In this document: one piece after another, positions 23,549 through 35,054 of the stretch
Layout: each line of letters opens with the position of its first letter
How positions within the stretch are numbered: the first letter of the stretch is position 1
Origin: Byssochlamys sp. IMV 00236
Taxonomy: Eukaryota > Ascomycota > Eurotiomycetes > Eurotiales > Thermoascaceae
DNA: 64,000 bases
Direction: 5' to 3'
Assembly: GCA_001931875.2 (NCBI GenBank)
Contig: MSJH02000823.1
Location: forward strand, 348,174 to 412,173
Position numbers and translations under genes: made by a program
Notes under the pieces: generated by a model
What the model was told of the DNA's origin: nothing
Seen by the model: the letters and a program-made list of their open reading frames with translations, nothing else
Databases searched by the model: none

Positions 23549-23970
23549 TCTTCTTCGATTGTGCAGCTAGTGGAACTGTCGTGGGTCTAGAATCATATGC
23601 CTAAGTATATAGTGCATGACATACGGAGTACATAGCAACTCTATACATTTCCTGTCCTGGATTCTAACCCGTCAAGAATCTATACATGAGCTTGAGATCT
23701 AGAGAGTTTTCAGAATATAAAAAGAAGCTCATTACCTTAGACACTCACCTATTCTGTAAGGGACCACGATCACGTATGGTCCCTCTCTGCATCCTACATG
23801 CCTTACTCGCAGCTGTGGGGAAGAAGCGCCCGAGCGGGCCTGGGAGCTTCGGAGTCGGAAAGCCAAGCCTCGAGCAGATATACCAACCACGTCTGCGCTG
23901 GACCATTGCACTCCTCCTCAGCAATTTACCTCCCTCAAACCACAAACTTTCCCAGACCTCTCGATTGAGG
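23549..23970. other. Intergenic between aminotransferase gene and med8
   Basis: Holds the 3' region of the aminotransferase gene and the promoter of med8. An open frame runs into med8 from 23686, but the homology starts at the ATG at 23971. Confidence 0.5.
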
Positions 23971-24773
23971 ATGGCGACATTAACCCCAGATCAGATAAAA
24001 GTCCTAGAGCAGACGCGCCAGCGTCTCGTACACCTGACCCATTCCTTAGGATCGCTCGTGGGGAGTCTCAATCAGAGTGATCCTCTTCCGTCATGGTATG
24101 CTCCAACACCTATTAACTGCGCATTATGTGGTAAAATATCTAATCGATCTGAAACAGGGCATCACTCCAGTCCCAAGCTAGCATCATCTCGAACAACCTC
24201 GTCAGCGTCTCCGAGCAGCTGTCCGAACACAACGATCTCCTTTCCTCTCTCGTCGCATACCCTGCTCCTAACTACCCTGGTCGCACGCAGTCAGGCACGC
24301 TCGAGCAATTACTGCGCACAAAGCTCGACCCACGCGTCGAAGACTGGGTCTCTCGTGGACGCAGTGCTGGCGCTTCAGCCCTCCAGGACAAAGATGGGTT
24401 GAGCGAGGAAGAGCTAGCGGAGCTGTGGGAATGGGCGCCTATCGAGGCGAATCAAGAAGCGAGAAGACGCGAATGGGGTGGGAATTACACTTTAGAGGAG
24501 AAGGAGATGGGTATTCAGAATGTCGTGACTGGTCTACGACGACGACTGGAGGAAGAAGAGGAGTCCGGGGAAGAAGGGGAGGAAGAAGCTGATGGTGATG
24601 AGATGGAGATCGTGGGAGTGCATAAAAGGCCTGGAGGAGCGGGTGTGGAGTTCGATGTTGCTGCTGAGCGCAACCATGTGCAGTCCAAGGCAGAGCCAAA
24701 TACGTTGCCGATTGATGAGGTCTTTCGATATATTATGACAGGAGCGGTTCCGAAGTCACGGCAGCAGACATGA
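23971..24773 (+). CDS. med8: Mediator complex subunit 8 (Med8)
   Basis: Two exons, 23971..24095 and 24158..24773, 246 residues. The N-terminal block (LTPDQIKVLEQTRQRLVHLT at about residues 4-23, then SLNQSDPLPSW) and the helical segment with SIISNNLVSVSEQLSEH and LVAYPAPNYPGRTQ are characteristic of fungal Med8. WVSRGR and the LAELWEWAP region follow, and the tail is acidic and low-complexity (Glu runs near 195-215). Med8 is part of the Mediator head module that links activators to RNA polymerase II. The intron (62 bp, GTATGC...CAG) interrupts between Ser-Trp and Ala. Complete gene of normal length. Confidence 0.94.
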
Positions 24774-25463
24774 AGGAAGAATTTCCTACAAGGGGGCATG
24801 TGCACTTTGTGTGGCTTTCTGTCGCATTGAACTCCCGAGGTTCATTCGCTTACTGCCATTCAAGTCCCTGATTGAACTTGAGGAAGTGATGCCCTTACTT
24901 ACGACGGTCTTTATATGAAGGAGACCAGCGGGGAGGTCCTTCATAGAGGGACGAAAATGCACTTCATAGTTTGCATCTATGGCAAAAGCGGCTCAATCTA
25001 CCGGTCCCAGACTCACTTCTCACTGGTTACACTGGTGGGTAGCGATCCTGAGGCCTTTTGGTATTGAACAAACTTCCTTCGCTTGCATCTGAACACTTGT
25101 TTGCGAGAATTGATCCAGCATAAGGGATAGGAAACCGAGGCACTCTCTTGTTCGCTCGTCGGGGAAGCAGCATTTTCTACATGATGCAGATGATTACGAG
25201 CAATGCTAGACGGGTATTTGTCCTGATATACACCATATACAGGGAGACAGGCCACACGATGATTACTCTGTCTTACCGTGCCGCCAGAAACCCGTCTGGT
25301 CATGTCTCTAGAGGAGCAGCTACGGGAATGACCGCACGATGCGGCATAAAGTGAGAAGTGGACAACTCGAGGGATGAGCATTATGGACCTTTACAGTCCT
25401 TTGCTAAGCAAAATAGTATTGATTAAATAAATGATAAAATAATGAAACTCCCGAAACGAACAT
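24774..25463. other. Convergent 3' intergenic region
   Basis: About 690 bp between med8 and the MPDU1 homologue, which end toward each other. Small frames (for example 25013-25381 minus) show no motif. No repeat seen. Confidence 0.5.
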
Positions 25464-26440
25464 CTAGCCCCTCCGACGAGTGGTAGGGGTCTTGCCAGAC
25501 GTCTTCGGAGAGACACCACTGCTCTGCGCCACAGGGGCCTTCTCTGCGGTCTTCTCGGACTTCTTCGCCGCACCCTTGGGCTTAGCAGGGCTCTTCCAGT
25601 AGTACAGCATCTGTCCTGCAAGGATCAGGTTCAGAGTGAAACCGGCAACGAAGCCGTAGAGGATAAGCTTGTCGTCGACTTCCTGGAGAGTGGTGAAGAT
25701 GCGCGAGAGCGAACCGAGGAGGTAGTTGAAGACCTAGATACAAACATATCAAGATCAGTCACTTCATATTTCAAAACCATCTACAGGAACCTGTCTCTTT
25801 CTCGGGTACTTACCGCAAATGCGCTCAACTGTCCGGTACCACCCTCACGCCAAATGGTGTAGATCTGCGGCACCTTACTGGCAACACCCAGAGCTCCAGC
25901 ACCGGCCTGGAGATACGCCATGGTCTGCGCATCGACTAGCGTCTGGTTGAAGAGCAACGCATACACACTGGCCGCAACGACTGCGATGAAAGCAGCCGCG
26001 GCGGGGGACTTTCCACCAAAGATCAGAACCAGCACACCCACCACGACATCCTGGATCATGATCAAAGCCGTTTCGCCAAAGGTGCTGAAGGGGAAGTTCT
26101 GGCGCACGCTGTAGGACAGCGTGATGAGCAGACTGGCCGTTTCGAGAGCGTAGGAGACGAATGAGACACCGGCGGAAGAGCCCGACTCAATCAACTTGAG
26201 GATCTGGGGGACCTTGACGATGGCACTGGCAGAGACGATTGCCACCCCGAGGGCCTTGGAGATGGCGAGGGACGTGCATTCTGGGTCGGCCGTCACGTCG
26301 AGGTCGAGGACGAGCGCGCTGTGGCATGGCGATCCGATCAGGGAGATGATGGCATCGTGGACGGGCGCGGGGAGACTGGCGGTGATGGGAGAGAGATACG
26401 GCTTGAGGGGATCGATCACGACAGTCTGTAGTTTGTCCAT
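25464..26440 (-). CDS. MPDU1/Lec35-like PQ-loop protein (dolichol-phosphate sugar utilisation)
   Basis: Two exons, 26440..25814 and 25733..25464, 298 residues. The ATG at 26440 (MDKLQTVVID) is used; the frame upstream begins with a non-ATG codon. Two PQ-loop repeats are visible: SASAIVKVPQILKLI near 76-90 and GVASKVPQIYTIW near 190-202, each followed by hydrophobic helices, seven in total. The C-terminal tail is Lys/Ala/Ser-rich. MPDU1 is an ER membrane protein needed for use of mannose- and glucose-phosphate-dolichol in N-glycans and GPI anchors; yeast lacks a clear orthologue but filamentous fungi have one. It is divergent from COX10 across only 279 bp. Confidence 0.9.
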
Positions 26441-26719
26441 GGTGGAGGATTGGTGGCGTAGAGCGTTGTAATCCAAAAAGTGACCAGATAGTTGACTAGT
26501 AAATAATCATAAATATGTATACAGAATCGACCTCAAGATCAGCGCGGGGGACGGACTCTTCCCCGGCGGGTTTAGCGGCTGCATCTCTGGTTGCTGCGGC
26601 GCGGCGGAGAATCTGCCCGTCATCCCGTTCAATCAATCAATCCTAGGCTTTTGCTCACTTTCTCTCTTTACACCAGAGTCTCCCATGTCGACCCAGGTTG
26701 CAGGTGGCCTCGATCTGCC
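26441..26719. promoter_or_regulatory. Shared 279-bp upstream region of the MPDU1 homologue and COX10
   Basis: Two divergent genes start at 26440 (minus) and 26720 (plus), leaving 279 bp for both promoters and both 5' leaders. An ATTGG (reverse CCAAT) lies at about 26449. An upstream in-frame TTG at 26591 would extend COX10 but is not needed. Confidence 0.55.
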
Positions 26720-28312
26720 ATGATCCTGCGGCCTTCTTTGCTGAGGCCCGTATCGGTGCTGGACTCGCGCCTGGTGTGCTCGAGATGTCTGTCGCGGCTG
26801 GCACGACCGCAGCCGGGGTTTTCCACGCGCGGCTTCGTTCTCTCGGCGGCCCTTCAGTCCGGCACGGCTGATGGACAGACGGCCCCGCGGGTGTTTAAGA
26901 AGGAGTATTTTTCGTCGAATAATGCGTCCAATGTTGCTTTAGGGGAAAAGAATTTGTTTGCCTCGCTCTCCACTTCCAATGGCTCCGCTGGCGCAAAGGC
27001 AGCGTCTATCAATACATCGGCTTCATCGACGACCGAGACAGTGACCGGAGGATCAGTAAAAGGATCAACTACGTCCGATCTTCCTCAGGAATTACCACAC
27101 AGACGGAGGAAGCGATTAAAGGAAGAAGCCGGGAATAATGACGCAGAAAATGCCCTCCCTCTGGACGCTTCCGCGCAGCTGTCCGCTATCTCCTCGTCCC
27201 TCCCTACAACTTCAATCCGCCGGAAGCTGGCTGCGTATTTCGCTCTCACCAAACCTCGCCTTTCCTTTCTCATTCTTCTGACGACGACTTCTGCGTACGG
27301 CCTTTACCCCATATCCACCCTCCTCGCCCTCGATCCCTCCATGACCCAGCTCCCCACCTTTTCGACATCCACCCTCACCTTCCTCTATCTCACAACGGGG
27401 ACGTTTCTGTCCTGTTCCAGCGCCAACACCTGGAATATGTACTTCGAGCCTCAGTATGATGCACGCATGTCACGGACTCGCAACCGGCCCCTGGTTCGTG
27501 GATTGCTTTCCAAGCGTGCGGCGTTTCTCTTCGCGATCGGGACTGCGGCTACAGGTCTGACACTTCTCTATGTTGGCACGAATCCGACCGTGGCTGCATT
27601 GTCAGCGGCCAATATTGTCCTCTATGGATTCATTTATACTCCCCTCAAACGTATACACGTCATTAATACCTGGGTGGGTGCGATCGTTGGTGGAATTCCG
27701 CCGCTGATGGGCTGGGTTGCTGCTGCGGGTCAGACTGCCACAACCGGCCATGATACTTGGCGGGACATGCTGTTTGGCGAGAACAGTGCGGGTGGATGGC
27801 TTCTCGCTGCCCTGCTGTTCGCGTGGCAGTTCCCTCACTTCAACGCGTTGTCCCATACCATCCGCGAAGAGTACAAGGCAGCGGGGTACAAGATGATGGC
27901 CTGGGTGAATCCGGCACGGAATGGACGTGTCGCACTCCGGTATTCCATCCTCATGTTCCCGATCTCGATCGGCCTGTGGTGGGTTGGCGTGGTCGACAAG
28001 GGCTTTTTGGTCAGTAGCAGTCTGGCCAACGGATGGCTGGTCCGGGAAGCCTATCGCTTTATGAAGCATGAAGGTGCCAAGGGCACCGCACGTGGACTGT
28101 TCTGGGCCAGCGTCTGGCAGCTGCCAATCCTTATGGTCGGTGCGCTCGTGACGAAGAAGGGGCTCTGGGATGGCGTGTGGCGGCGAGTGTTTGGCGAGGA
28201 GGAGGATGAGGATGATGATCTATACGACGATGAAGAAGACATGATTGTCCCTGCAGATGCCAGTCATGGCAATAAAGTGCAGCTTTCCACTGTAAGATCT
28301 CTTACAGGGTGA
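26720..28312 (+). CDS. COX10: Haem O synthase (protohaem IX farnesyltransferase) COX10
   Basis: Single exon, 530 residues from the ATG at 26720, which yields an Arg/Leu/Ser-rich mitochondrial presequence. Residues about 60-165 are a low-complexity, Ser-rich linker typical of fungal Cox10. The UbiA-type prenyltransferase core begins near 170, with the first polyprenyl/metal motif around [22 protein letters not shown] (near 235-256; N, D and D residues) and the second region [19 protein letters not shown] near 305-322. Eight or so hydrophobic helices are visible. The C-terminal tail is strongly acidic. Function: transfers farnesyl to haem B in the inner mitochondrial membrane to make haem O, the precursor of haem A for cytochrome oxidase. 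All core motifs are intact. Confidence 0.96.
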   Translation: MILRPSLLRPVSVLDSRLVCSRCLSRLARPQPGFSTRGFVLSAALQSGTADGQTAPRVFKKEYFSSNNASNVALGEKNLFASLSTSNGSAGAKAASINTSASSTTETVTGGSVKGSTTSDLPQELPHRRRKRLKEEAGNNDAENALPLDASAQLSAISSSLPTTSIRRKLAAYFALTKPRLSFLILLTTTSAYGLYPISTLLALDPSMTQLPTFSTSTLTFLYLTTGTFLSCSSANTWNMYFEPQYDARMSRTRNRPLVRGLLSKRAAFLFAIGTAATGLTLLYVGTNPTVAALSAANIVLYGFIYTPLKRIHVINTWVGAIVGGIPPLMGWVAAAGQTATTGHDTWRDMLFGENSAGGWLLAALLFAWQFPHFNALSHTIREEYKAAGYKMMAWVNPARNGRVALRYSILMFPISIGLWWVGVVDKGFLVSSSLANGWLVREAYRFMKHEGAKGTARGLFWASVWQLPILMVGALVTKKGLWDGVWRRVFGEEEDEDDDLYDDEEDMIVPADASHGNKVQLSTVRSLTG

Positions 28313-28602
28313 GAGGAATATCCGGATTCGAGGTCTTTCCGGGTACATCATACATCCCATAGAACGACGTCTCCAGTCATTTATTTCTATTTTTACCCCT
28401 GATCGAGGGTCTATTATTCGATCAAAATGTACTGTACAATACGGGAATGACATTTTGGTTCCATCCATCCAGTTCTACATGTAGATAGGTCGCCCTTAGG
28501 GTAGTCAAAATATAGGAATACCGCCTCTATAACCTCACGGCCAGCTATCTAGCTATATAAGCTGTGTGCTGGGTTAGGCCCAAAGAGGAAGGAGGCAGGC
28601 GA

Positions 28603-28639
28603 TACCTAGGTAGGGCCAAGATAACTACCTACCTAGGTA
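28603..28639. repeat. 12-bp inverted repeat around CCTAGG
   Basis: TACCTAGGTAGG at 28603-28614 and its exact reverse complement CCTACCTAGGTA at 28628-28639, separated by 13 bp. Each arm itself contains the palindrome ACCTAGGT. Confidence 0.9.
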
Positions 28640-28690
28640 CTAGTTAACCTTCCCGGTCTAACAACTATCCGTAACAAGATAGATCGTTGT

Positions 28691-28845
28691 ATGTACCTTT
28701 TATATGGCGATGCTATTGTTACGGATCAGGCAGGTGTATCTTAGCACATTAGCCATTCCCCTCTCGTGGGGAGGAATAGATCATCATCATCCCACGATTC
28801 CATTAGAGTCATCGAGATTCATCAACAGCCATATAAAAGGTACAT
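28691..28845. repeat. 18-bp perfect inverted repeat spanning 155 bp
   Basis: ATGTACCTTTTATATGGC at 28691-28708 is the exact reverse complement of 28828-28845. The enclosed 119 bp has no obvious coding potential. The arrangement could be the ends of a small non-autonomous element or a hairpin, but no target-site duplication is clear. Confidence 0.85.
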
Positions 28846-28942
28846 TTTTAATATACTGATAATTATCATTACGGTGTGGCGTGTGGGCGAGCCTAGTCAC
28901 GGATACAGCCCTCGTCTACCCAGAAATTCCCCGGATTTGCCA

Positions 28943-30776
28943 TCACTTCACTACTAGCTCTTTAACCTTACGGCCCATATCTTTCATGGCTTTTATGAAT
29001 GCCTGTCTGTGGCTTATGACATCCTTATCCATGGCTACACGTCTCCCCCGCCATGCATGATAGATGTTTCGGTTCCGCGCTTCTCTCTCTGCTTTGACTG
29101 TTAGCAGGTAAAACAATAGAGATTGGAATCTTTCTCATACTTGATACTGCTGTGGCCAGCTTGGTCTGGATCTCGCTCCAATCCATTCCTGTGTCGATGA
29201 TAGCTATGCCGAGGTAGTACCATGGTTTTGTGTAGTAGTGGCCACAGCCAATAGGCCTCGCAAGCACATCAGTCGTTGCCAGCAACCTCAGGACACGCGA
29301 GTACAGCTCGTCTCTGCTGCTACTTTCTCCAGTGCGTCTCCGGGCCGACTCTTCTCGGTTCCAGTTCTCGACGCTGAACTCGAATATCGAGGGGAACTGT
29401 ATCCCCATGTGCTTTCGCAGCTCATTGGCCTCGTGCATCGCAGCAATTCGGTATGCGACTTGGTTGAACAGCCGGTCGATCTTTTTGCTGTCGAAATCAT
29501 TGTGATTTCTAAGAAACCGCCTCAAGTGACCATGAAGGCCGACGTTTCCCGCCAGATTGTCGCGGCCCGGGTATGAAGACAAGTACCCGCTTGCAGCAAC
29601 ACGAAGGCGTCGGCGTTTTCGTGGGCTTCCCGTTTTCATGACTGGGCCCTCTGCAGATTCTTGATTGCCACTTGGCGGGATCTTTCTAAGACATTCCCAT
29701 CGGTCTTTGTATGATTGCAGGGGAAGCCCAAGTCGCGTTCGATACTCTGCTTCCCATTCATCGTTCTGGGCAGAAAAGTGAATCCCATTTTCCTCCGCAA
29801 AGTCATCTATTTTGTTCAATGTTTCGAAGATCGAATGTGCCAATCCGATATACGTAGGATGTTGGCGGGGTTCCTCCTCGGGGTTTTCTACAGTTTCAAC
29901 GCTGATTAGAGATTCCAGGATTGCCGTTGCTGCTATGCTGCCGCTGACTCGTCCAATGCTCGCGCTTATGGGCCATGAACGAGATTCTTGCTCCGGTCCC
30001 ACCGCGGCGAGACCTGTGACGTTGAGATATTCATTGCGATTATTCGCAAAGTCAGGTTTCACCAGCCATCCTCCAGAGAAGCAGGATGTCATAACAATGG
30101 TTACAGATGCCTTCTTAGGCAGTAATCTTTTCACCTGGCTCATATGGAGTTCAGGGGCCTTTTCTGGGTCGCCCTTCCCGCCGACGAAAATTCCGTACGA
30201 TCCGGAGTTGCCATGGCCAAACAAAAACATCAAAAGGTGTTCCTCTGCTTCCACTGCCAACTGCGCCTGCTCTCGTAGGGTACTCAGAAATCGCTCCAGC
30301 AAATCCTCGCGTTGTACCACACGGAGATTTCCGGCCATGGCGATCTGCGGAAGAATATCTTTATCTAGAACAACGCGTCGATCTTTCTTGGGATTGCCAT
30401 GGGTGTACTCTGTATAGCGGTCAACGAGATCTTTAGGGTCCTCACACGTCAACCAGCATTGGTTTGTCGATGGTCCTTCTAATCAGTCCCAGGTAAGCCC
30501 ACGGAGCCAGCCTCTGCAAAATACAAATACCGACTTACCCCTAACAGAGAGCAGGTGATGAAAAAGATAAAAGTCTGAAAAAAACCACCCGTCCTCCTGC
30601 GGACTTGCCAGGCCTTCCCAGTCGGTAATACCACAGAGTCCCAGAATGCGACTTCTGGGCGGCACATCGGGTGGACAAGATGTCAGAAACTCCATGCCTT
30701 CGAGATCGGCTTGTGTTCCCGTGGTGCGGCCAACAGCGCAAAATCTAGGAGTTGCGTCAGGACGAAGAGTAGACAT
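28943..30776 (-). CDS. Caspase-like cysteine peptidase candidate
   Basis: Proposed three exons: 30776..30539, 30478..29141 and 29097..28943, 576 residues. The catalytic-dyad layout of clan CD peptidases is visible: a hydrophobic strand ending in LFGHGN near residue 150 (candidate His) and TIVMTSCFSGGW near 197 (candidate Cys). The usual caspase/metacaspase forms are SGHG and DSCHSG, so both motifs are off-consensus. The remaining C-terminal half, including a basic Arg-rich patch, is unlike known caspases. The last intron is only 43 bp (GTATGAG...GCTAACAG). If it is not removed, translation stops at 29025 instead; splicing gives a coherent Lys/Arg-rich tail of about 50 residues. Family assignment is inferred from these two motifs and strand context, and activity is unknown. 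Confidence 0.6.
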
Positions 30777-31938
30777 TTTGATTAACGAAGAAAGGTCTTC
30801 AAGATTGGCAATGATGACTAGGGTTATGGTAAATCCAGGGCATTTGCAGTGCATGGATACTAACAGAGAATAGAAAGGAAAATTGGCAGAGCTGCTAAAC
30901 TTACCGATGAGAACCGGAGTACCTTCCTTGCAGCACTAGAAGTTGTATTCGTTTACAAAGGAGTGTTGCGTCTCTCCTTGAAGAAGGAACAATTATCACA
31001 GAGCCGATGCCTAGAGTTTGTGACATCATGGCTGTTGTTACTATGCCTTTTCCAAACCAGAAGGCAGAATTTGCTGCCTGGAACTGGAAGGCCTAGTCAT
31101 ATTGTTATAGTGGCTACTCAAGAGGATCAAAAGCTAAAGGAAAAAAGAAGCTGATAGGTATAAATACGCAAATAAATTAAATTCCATAGATAGGGGACTT
31201 CCTTTTACGGTAATGTGCCATAATTGTCGTAGCCAAAGCCGTAGTACTTTAAAGGAAGAATTGGCAATTGAGCTGTGATCATTCGCCTCTTGTTTCTCCT
31301 CCTGCAGTCCTCCAGAGTTTACTATGTAATCTAGTCCATTTGCCAAGCTTCCTTCATCTCCAGGCACGGGGCTAACATGATAGGATGATCGATTCGATGG
31401 TCGAGTGTCCGGCATGCGTCTTGCTATCTTTGCCGGGATGAGGCACGATTTACTCCTCAAGCAACGGATATTCGGCACGAGAGGAGTAGAATCTGCTTCA
31501 TATTATTATTTGCGATCGGGGTTTAATCACTACTAATAATAATCACTATCATCTATGTAACCCGACCTTGGCAAGCTTGCAAACCGGATCTCGATTTCAT
31601 AATAGCTAATTGCTTAGCGGCGGAGATATCAACTAGCAAATACTTAATGCTTCAATTCCCCCACGTGCGATAAACGACCGCCCAATTGGATGCCCACTTG
31701 GATCGCAACGAATGCTACCATCGTCGGTCTGGATCCGAGTCCTTATCATTCGACTGCTCATGTTGCATCGCGATGTACAGTGATTGGCATAGCTAGCTAG
31801 CTAGCTGCCTGTCTAAAGGAGGAGACGGATCATGATGCAAGATAATGATAATTAATACATTCATTCAAATAGGGAACGGCGCCCAGCTTGTCGTCAACTC
31901 TCCCATCTCTCGTGCCTTCTCGCTCAAGCCCTCATATC
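30777..31938. promoter_or_regulatory. Divergent upstream region of caspase-like and phosphatase genes
   Basis: About 1.16 kb between two divergent genes. It includes a (AGCT)x4 run at 31791-31806 and AT-rich patches near 31500-31550. Open frames here (for example 31134-31478 minus) lack motifs and are not called. Confidence 0.5.
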
Positions 31939-33943
31939 ATGTTCGTCAAGGCTACCGCAGGGTTGCTTCTGGCCCTCTGCGCCAACGCTGCGCCAGGCCG
32001 TCACCACCATCGCGATGTCGACACCCGATATCCCTATACGGGACCGGCTGTGCCCGTGGGTGACTGGGTTGATCCCACCATCAATGGCAATGGAAAGGGT
32101 TTCGTCCGCCTGGTAGAGCCGCCGGCCGTCAAGCCCGCGACGGCGAAGCCATCGAACAACGTCAATGTCATTTCGCTGTCGTATGTGCCCAATGGCGTCA
32201 ATATTCACTACCAGACGCCTTTTGGACTCGGGGAAGCCCCCGCGGTGCACTGGGGGACTCATCCCAACCGGCTGCTGTACACCAACACGGGCTCCAGCAG
32301 GACCTACGATCGTACTCCTCCTTGCTCAGAGGTCGTGGTCACTCAATGCAGCCAGTTCTTCCATGACGTCCAGCTGTCGGGCCTCAAGCCGGACACGACC
32401 TATTACTATCAGATCCCCGCTGCCAACGGCACCACGGCTTCCCAGACCTTGAGCTTCAAGACTGCTCGTGCGGCCGGTGAGGGAAAGGCCTTCTCGATCG
32501 CCGTGCTCAATGATATGGGATACACCAATGCCCAGGGTACATTCGCGCAGCTCAACAAGGCGTCCGATGAGCTCGCTTTCGCCTGGCACGGCGGTGATTT
32601 AAGGTATTAACACTCGCGAAATTTCGCGAAATGTCATGTGCTGCGAGATATCCCAGTTATTTAGAACTTACGCCACCTGCTGACCCCTATATATTATAGT
32701 TATGCCGATGACTGGTCCTCCGGTATCATGCCTTGCGCGTCCGACTGGCCCGTCTGCTATAACGGCAGTTCGACCTCATTGCCTGGTGAAGGTCCTATCC
32801 CAGATGACTACAAGACTCCTCTACCGGCAGGCGAAGTGCCCAACCAGGGTAGCCCGAGAGGTGGTGACATGAGCGTGTTGTATGAGTCCAATTGGGATCT
32901 ATGGCAGCAGTGGATGAACAACCTCACCACTAAGATTCCCTACATGGTCTTACCCGGCAACCATGAAGCCAGCTGCGCAGAATTCGACGGCCCTAACAAT
33001 GTACTAACGGCCTATATGAACGAGGACAAGGCCAACTCGACCGCACCAAAGTCGGCTCTCACTTACTACAGCTGTCCTCCTTCTCAGAGGTAATAATATA
33101 TAATATATAATCATAAGACCTTCCCCCTCACTTTACTCAACAGTCAAAACTAACGCATAAGAAAAAAAACCCCACAGAAACTTCACTGCATACATCAACC
33201 GCTTCCGCATGCCTGGTTCTGAAACCGGCGGTGTCAGCAACTTCTGGTACTCCTTCGACTACGGTCTCGCACATTTTATTGCTCTCGATGCCGAAACCGA
33301 CTTTGCCTATTCCCCTGAATGGCCTTTCATCCGCGACGTCGACGGGAAGGATACTCTCCCCTCGGAAAACGACACCTTCGTAACGGATTCCGGTCCATTC
33401 GGCAAAATCGACAATAACGAATACAAGAACAACAAAGCATACCAGCAATATCAATGGCTCGTCAAAGACCTCGCCTCCATCGACCGCCAGAAAACTCCCT
33501 GGGTCATCGTCATGAGCCATCGACCCATGTACTCTACCCAAACCGCCACTTATCAAAGCGATGTCCGTAATGCCTGGGAAGAGCTTCTGCTCAAGTACAA
33601 AGTCGACGCTTATCTCGCTGGTCATATCCATTGGTACGAGCGTCTTCTGCCTCTAGGCACTAATGGAACCATCGATACCGCTAGCATCGTCAATAAAAAC
33701 ACCTACTACACCGGAACAGGCAGGTCGCTAACACATATTATTAACGGTATGGCTGGTAATATCGAGAGTCATTCCACTTTGGATCCCGGGCAGAAAACTC
33801 TCAATATTACTGCCGTGCTGAACCAGGAGGATTATGGCTTTAGCAAGTTCACTTTCCATAATGCTAATAAGGCGACGTGGCAGTTCGTCAAGGGTGATGG
33901 AAGTGGATTTGGTGATGAGCTTACGCTGATTAAGAAGCATTAA
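31939..33943 (+). CDS. aphA: Secreted purple acid phosphatase (aphA type)
   Basis: Three exons: 31939..32603, 32700..33089 and 33178..33943, 606 residues. The ATG at 31939 gives a signal peptide (MFVKATAGLLLALCANA). An N-terminal fibronectin-III-like domain is followed by a metallophosphoesterase domain with all five metal-binding blocks: LNDMGYT near 190, HGGDLSYADDW near 218, LPGNHEA near 307, VMSHRPMY near 458 and GHIHWYER near 499. Splicing at 32603/32700 restores the Asp-Leu-Ser-Tyr block. Many N-glycosylation sequons (NGT, NFT, NIT). The sequence reads very close to the Aspergillus secreted acid phosphatase first described in A. niger/ficuum, which releases phosphate from organic esters outside the cell. 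Such genes are usually induced by phosphate limitation; I did not identify a regulator site. Confidence 0.94.
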
Positions 33944-35054
33944 GATTAAGGTCTCTACTTATTCTTTCCTGATGCCGGTGTGTTGTGGTATATCACTCGA
34001 TCACTCGATCACTCTTTGGCTCAGGATGTGAAAAATGTAATTATCTCTATACATGCGTACATAACCAAAAGTTGAAATAATTGAAAGAATTCCAAAGTGA
34101 ATTAATGTTTCCTTGGTGTAAATTATTAATTGTCTGGCTGGAGGGTAATTGCCTTCTGGAATTAATACCGAGTCAGACTGCCAAGGGAGGTCTGTGCCCA
34201 GTACAAACGTAGTTCAATACTATGTAAGATTCAACAGACTGTAAGACTGGAGCTGTAATCTGGTACTTTAATCAATTGTACATTCAACACGATATAATCA
34301 GGTGCTTCGAACTAGAGCATTCTATGCTCCTATCACCAAAGTGCACAAAACAAGCGCTTGATCTAATGACATAAACGCACATTGTATGGCTATACTTGCA
34401 GTGTATGTCTATTATAGGCCTCACAGAAAAGGCTCGGAGGGGCGCAGGAGCGTTGGACCTTCGTGACCTGGTCTAGCTCAGCATGGTAACTGGGCCGCCA
34501 ATGAGGATCACGCTGTCTCTGCCTCCTGCTGCACACAACAGCCCCATATTAGAAGACATGTAGATCCCATAGAAGAGATGGATAAATGAGAAATGACGCT
34601 CCAAAAAGGAAACATTTCAAGGGAGTGACCGCGATGGCAGGCGAGGCCCATTTCACATGGACAGAAAAGGTCTGCGTAGCGGGTGAAGACACCGCACTGG
34701 GGCGTGGAGATCAGCCAGAAGACAAAGAAGGGCGGCATGCATTTCCCGCTTCTTAGAAGGAATAGACTTCAGCATTTGATCCAGGGATATGGTCATCGAT
34801 ATGTAGCATGTTTAGTCGCTATTCATGCTGGGATAGTATCGAAGGACCCCTGTCGGCATGCGGGCATAAGGGTGTCTGTAACGAAATGCGAGAAGAGCTT
34901 TTTCAAGAACTGAGACGGGGCCGAAGACTCCGACTATAATCGACCTGATTCGTAAATCGTATCCCCACGGATACTCAGATGCATGTCGAAAGTTGATGAG
35001 GGGAACATGGCAGGAGCCAATTGATCAATGTAGGAGGAAAATCGATGAATTCTT
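33944..35054. other. Intergenic, 1.1 kb, no gene seen
   Basis: Convergent space between the phosphatase gene and the proline-rich gene. A short tandem of ATCACTCG lies at about 33991-34014. The open frames at 34508-34913 have no motif. Confidence 0.5.

Larger units (their letters stand above)
28313..28942. other. Convergent intergenic region with inverted repeats
   Basis: About 630 bp between COX10 and the caspase-like gene. It contains a 12-bp inverted repeat around CCTAGG (28603-28614 and 28628-28639) and an 18-bp inverted repeat (28691-28708 and 28828-28845), listed separately. No gene supported. Confidence 0.55.

Noticed and set aside
26591..26719. N-terminal extension of COX10 by 43 codons
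   Set aside because: The first codon is TTG, while the ATG at 26720 starts a typical mitochondrial presequence.
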